Assembly (NCBI RefSeq): GCF_005862305.2
Contig: NZ_CP054025.1
Span: forward strand, 248,001 to 312,000
Source: Rhizobium indicum
GTDB taxonomy: Bacteria; Pseudomonadota; Alphaproteobacteria; Rhizobiales; Rhizobiaceae
Length of the DNA stretch: 64,000 nucleotides
Reading direction: 5' to 3'
A program made the position numbers and the translations under genes. Under the pieces are notes generated by a model. That model was not told where the DNA came from, did no database searches, and saw only the letters and a list, made by a program, of their open reading frames with translations. Below, in pieces: positions 61,577-64,000 of this stretch (within the stretch, counting starts at the first letter, position 1; each line of letters begins with the position of its first letter).

Positions 61577-62887
61577 TTGACGAACCATGACCTTGGCACC
61601 ATCCACACAGAGCGTCCATCCTACGCCTGGCTTCGGCGCGTTCTGCTCTGCGGCTTTCTCGCCATGGCGTCCTCCTGCGGAGGGCATCCGAAGGATGTGC
61701 TGACCCCGGTAGCCGACACGGTTCCGCACTCGAACAGGGTCGACATGCTCATCGCCACGACCCGCGCTCGCTCCACCGTCCCCGGCCAGATGTTCACGGG
61801 CGAGCGGGCACGCAAACCGACCTTCGCGGGGATCACCGTTTCGATACCGCCCGATGGGAAGCGCAAAGTTGGCGAAGTGTCCTGGCCGAAGAAGCTTCCG
61901 TCCAATCCGGCAACCGACTTCGCGACGCTCAAGGCGGACGAGCTCAGCGTCGCTGCCGCCAAGAGCTGGCTGAGTGCTTCCGTCCGCAAAAGTCCAGATG
62001 GCAGCGTGCTCGTGTTTATCCACGGTTTCAATACGAAGTTCGAGGACTCCGTCTATCGGTTCGCCCAGATCGTCAACGACACCCGCGTTAAGAGCGCGCC
62101 TATCCTCATCACCTAGCCCTCGCGCGGCAGCCTGCTCGCATACGGGTATGACCGCGAAAGCACCAACTACACCCGTAACGCGCTCGAGACGATGTTCCAA
62201 TATCTCGCGAACGACCGCGAGGTAAAGGAGGTCTCCATTCTCGCGCACTCGATGGGCAACTGGCTGACGCTGGAGGCGCTTCGGCAGATGGCCATCCGCA
62301 ACGATGGTCTCCCCGCCAAGTTCAAGAACGTGATGCTGGCGGCTCCCGATGTCGACGTCGACGTCTTCCGCTCCCAGATCGTCGACATGGGCGACCCGCA
62401 CCCGCAGTTCACGTTGTTCGTCTCACGGGACGACAAGGCATTGGCAGTCTCGCGCCGCGTTTGGGGCGATGTCGCGCGCCTCGGTTCGATCGACCCGGAA
62501 ACCGAACCCTACAAGCAGGAACTGGCAGACAGCAAGATCACCGTTATCGATCTCACCAAGATAAAGGCTGGGGACAGGCTCAACCACGGCAAGTTCGCCG
62601 CGTCTCCGGAGATCGTTCAGCTGATCGGCTCGCGCATCTCCGACGGCCAGACGTTGACAGACAGCCATGTCGGACCGGGCGACAAAATTCTCGCCGCAAC
62701 CACAGGCACGGCCGCTGCGGCAGGTAACGCCGCAGGACTGCTACTCGCCGCTCCGGTGGCAGCCGTCGACGCCGATACTCGCGACAACTTTTCGAGCCAG
62801 ATCGAAGCGCTGGGACCGAAGCGTGTGCCGGGCACAAAATCCAAGGCCGTCTGCAAAACAGTTACCTCCGTGAATTGCACGAACTGA
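61577..62887 (+). pseudogene. DUF900-family alpha/beta-hydrolase lipoprotein with in-frame TAG
   Basis: A 436-codon frame from TTG 61577 is interrupted by TAG at 62114-62116. Before it: a signal peptide with a lipobox-like 'LAMASSC' and 'VLVFIHGFNTKFEDSVYRFA'. After it, in the same frame: 'PSRGSLLAYGYDRESTNYTR', the nucleophile elbow 'ILAHSMGNWLTLEAL', and 'VMLAAPDVDVDVF'. Family members read 'WPSRG' at this point, so TGG (Trp) has become TAG by one base change. Unless amber is suppressed, only an inactive N-terminal piece is made. A 3' product could start at an internal ATG near 62192. Confidence 0.88.
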
Positions 62888-63389
62888 TGGCAGGCCGAGA
62901 AGGTGCAAGGGCCCCCGATCTCGCTTACGATCCACAGGTGCGATCTTGCCTTCTAAGCGTTGACCGGCCAGCAATGACAACAATGGCCCCTAGATGGGCG
63001 ACCCCTCTCGTACGCTGCGTTCGCCACCTCGTTCCGCGCTCACGCCGCACACCCCATCGATGGGCTCCCGGCGTTCGCCGTGATCGTCGCGACTTTGCCC
63101 GGCACGATGGGCTTCCCTCGACAACGTTGCTCGCGTTCGAGTTATCACGCCTGCGATTCTGTTTCGACCAGCGGCTCGTAGAGTTTGGTTGAGATACGAC
63201 GGCTTGAGGTTGCTGAGATAGTGAACGACGATGTCGCAGGGCCATGTAAATGCAGTTGGCGGCCACGGGCCCGAGCCTCTAGCGTGTTGGTTTTCGCTCC
63301 ATATGCATTCATGCTTTCCGTACCCATATTGTTGCCGGCGTGGCAGGTTATGTCGAACCGCAAGACTTTGTGGCGCGATAGGGGAAACC
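62888..63389. other. 502-bp region with no recognisable gene
   Basis: Between the DUF900 frame and the DUF2721 gene. The short frames on both strands look like chance, with biased Arg/Pro composition typical of noncoding GC-rich DNA. Confidence 0.5.
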
Positions 63390-63818
63390 ATGAGCTTCGT
63401 ACCGACGGTCGCCGCAATGACGGAGATGTTTTCGCGAGCCGCAGCTCCCGCTTTCTTCCTTGGAGCGGTTGCGGCCTTTATCTCCCTGCTGACAGCGAGA
63501 ATGAGTACAGTGGTTGCCCGAGCCAGACTTCTAAATGCAATCCCGCAAGACTCGGACAAAGCGCATATGAGAGATGACATTCCGCGTCTCAAGACAAGAG
63601 CGAGGCTACTTAAAAGCGGTATCCTACTATCGCTGGGTAGCGGCTTATGCGCAGGTCTGCTGCTCGGAACAGTTTTCGTTACTGGATTTTTCGCTCTTCA
63701 GTATTCGTATGGAGCCGGAATTCTTTTCATCACGGCGACGATGCTCCTTTGCGGAGCCATGATCCGGTTTGCGCAGGACGTCATCATGGATTTACACGAG
63801 TTTGACTATTTCGAGTGA
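63390..63818 (+). CDS. DUF2721-family membrane protein
   Basis: A 142-residue protein from ATG 63390, with GGGGAAA upstream. The N-terminal segment 'AAPAFFLGAVAAFISLLTAR' is followed by a charged cytoplasmic linker ('RDDIPRLKTRARLLKSG'), then two membrane helices ('GLLLGTVFVTGFFAL', 'AGILFITATMLLCGAMI') and an acidic tail. This pattern matches DUF2721, whose function is unknown. The longer upstream frame is not supported by a ribosome site. From 63819 to the window end I see no confident gene. Confidence 0.78.
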   Translation: MSFVPTVAAMTEMFSRAAAPAFFLGAVAAFISLLTARMSTVVARARLLNAIPQDSDKAHMRDDIPRLKTRARLLKSGILLSLGSGLCAGLLLGTVFVTGFFALQYSYGAGILFITATMLLCGAMIRFAQDVIMDLHEFDYFE

Positions 63819-64000
63819 ACCGCGCTCGATCTCGCGCGAGGCCGTCCCGCCATTTGATGGATCGGATCGACCCTGAATCTTTCGGGCCTTCCTCGCTGGG
63901 CATTCGAAGGCATGGGCAGGTCGGGAGCATTGGCGAGGAGAACGGCTGTGTGCCGCGTGCTCGGGGGCCGTGATGTCGGAGGACTTCATGAACGATCCGG

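Noticed and set aside
61502..62401. 299-codon - strand frame opposite the DUF900 hydrolase
   Set aside because: Tempting because the + frame is interrupted, but the + strand has the lipobox, HGFN and HSMGN motifs on both sides of the stop; the - frame has none.

Overview
The window reads as an accessory region of an alphaproteobacterium of the Rhizobiaceae type (Rhizobium, Agrobacterium or Ensifer). Support comes from GC-rich coding sequence, a succinoglycan-type Wzz/BY-kinase, a gcdH-gcdG glutarate locus, several ABC importers with catabolic genes and dedicated repressors, a cyclase-TPR protein, and a fragment resembling the rhizobial SyrB family. I saw no rRNA, tRNA, CRISPR array, insertion sequence or replication origin.

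Layout. (1) 1-6.2 kb, + strand: end of a surface-polysaccharide operon with two GT4 glycosyltransferases, a Wzz/tyrosine-kinase co-polymerase, and Gmd plus Fcl making GDP-L-fucose. (2) 6.6-12.8 kb: glutarate/glutaryl-CoA degradation on the - strand (CoA-transferase, ETF-quinone oxidoreductase, 3-hydroxyacyl-CoA dehydrogenase, glutaryl-CoA dehydrogenase) with a divergent LysR gene. (3) 12.9-33.5 kb: a catabolic island that looks like one regulon. The palindrome TGCTAACGTTAGCA, or a close variant, stands before PEP carboxylase, a 2-hydroxyacid dehydrogenase/kinase pair, a Liv-type ABC importer, an extradiol dioxygenase, a CMD-family protein, and a divergent FAH-hydrolase / periplasmic-protein pair. 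A LacI-family gene lies inside the island. Ring-cleavage-type enzymes are combined with a C3 module (2-hydroxyacid dehydrogenase, kinase, enolase-like protein, PEP carboxylase) that recalls the lower serine cycle. The substrate is not identifiable from sequence. (4) 33.5-39.4 kb: assorted regulators and small genes (LysR, DUF3861, FMN reductase with divergent PadR, YkgJ, methyltransferase, alpha/beta-hydrolase fused to a LuxR helix-turn-helix). (5) 39.5-49.5 kb: a sugar or polyol locus (GMC oxidoreductase, aldose-epimerase-like protein, ribose-type ABC importer, FadR-type regulator, FGGY pentulose kinase), with an L,D-transpeptidase between regulator and kinase. (6) 50-64 kb: a cyclase-TPR protein, a pcm remnant, and an ordered envelope/metal module (DUF2092, small secreted protein, PpiC-type isomerase, HupE/UreJ, DUF3604, Tat-exported MBL hydrolase, CobW GTPase, convergent outer-membrane barrel), then a DUF900 hydrolase with an internal stop and a DUF2721 membrane protein.

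Four reading frames are broken: livG part (1-nt loss in a C run), an MFS transporter (1-nt loss), pcm (internal deletion) and the DUF900 hydrolase (TAG where Trp is expected). The two 1-nt losses could be sequencing errors. The best candidates for undescribed biology are the LacI-controlled island with its altered enolase and dioxygenase active sites, and the DUF2092-to-CobW module.
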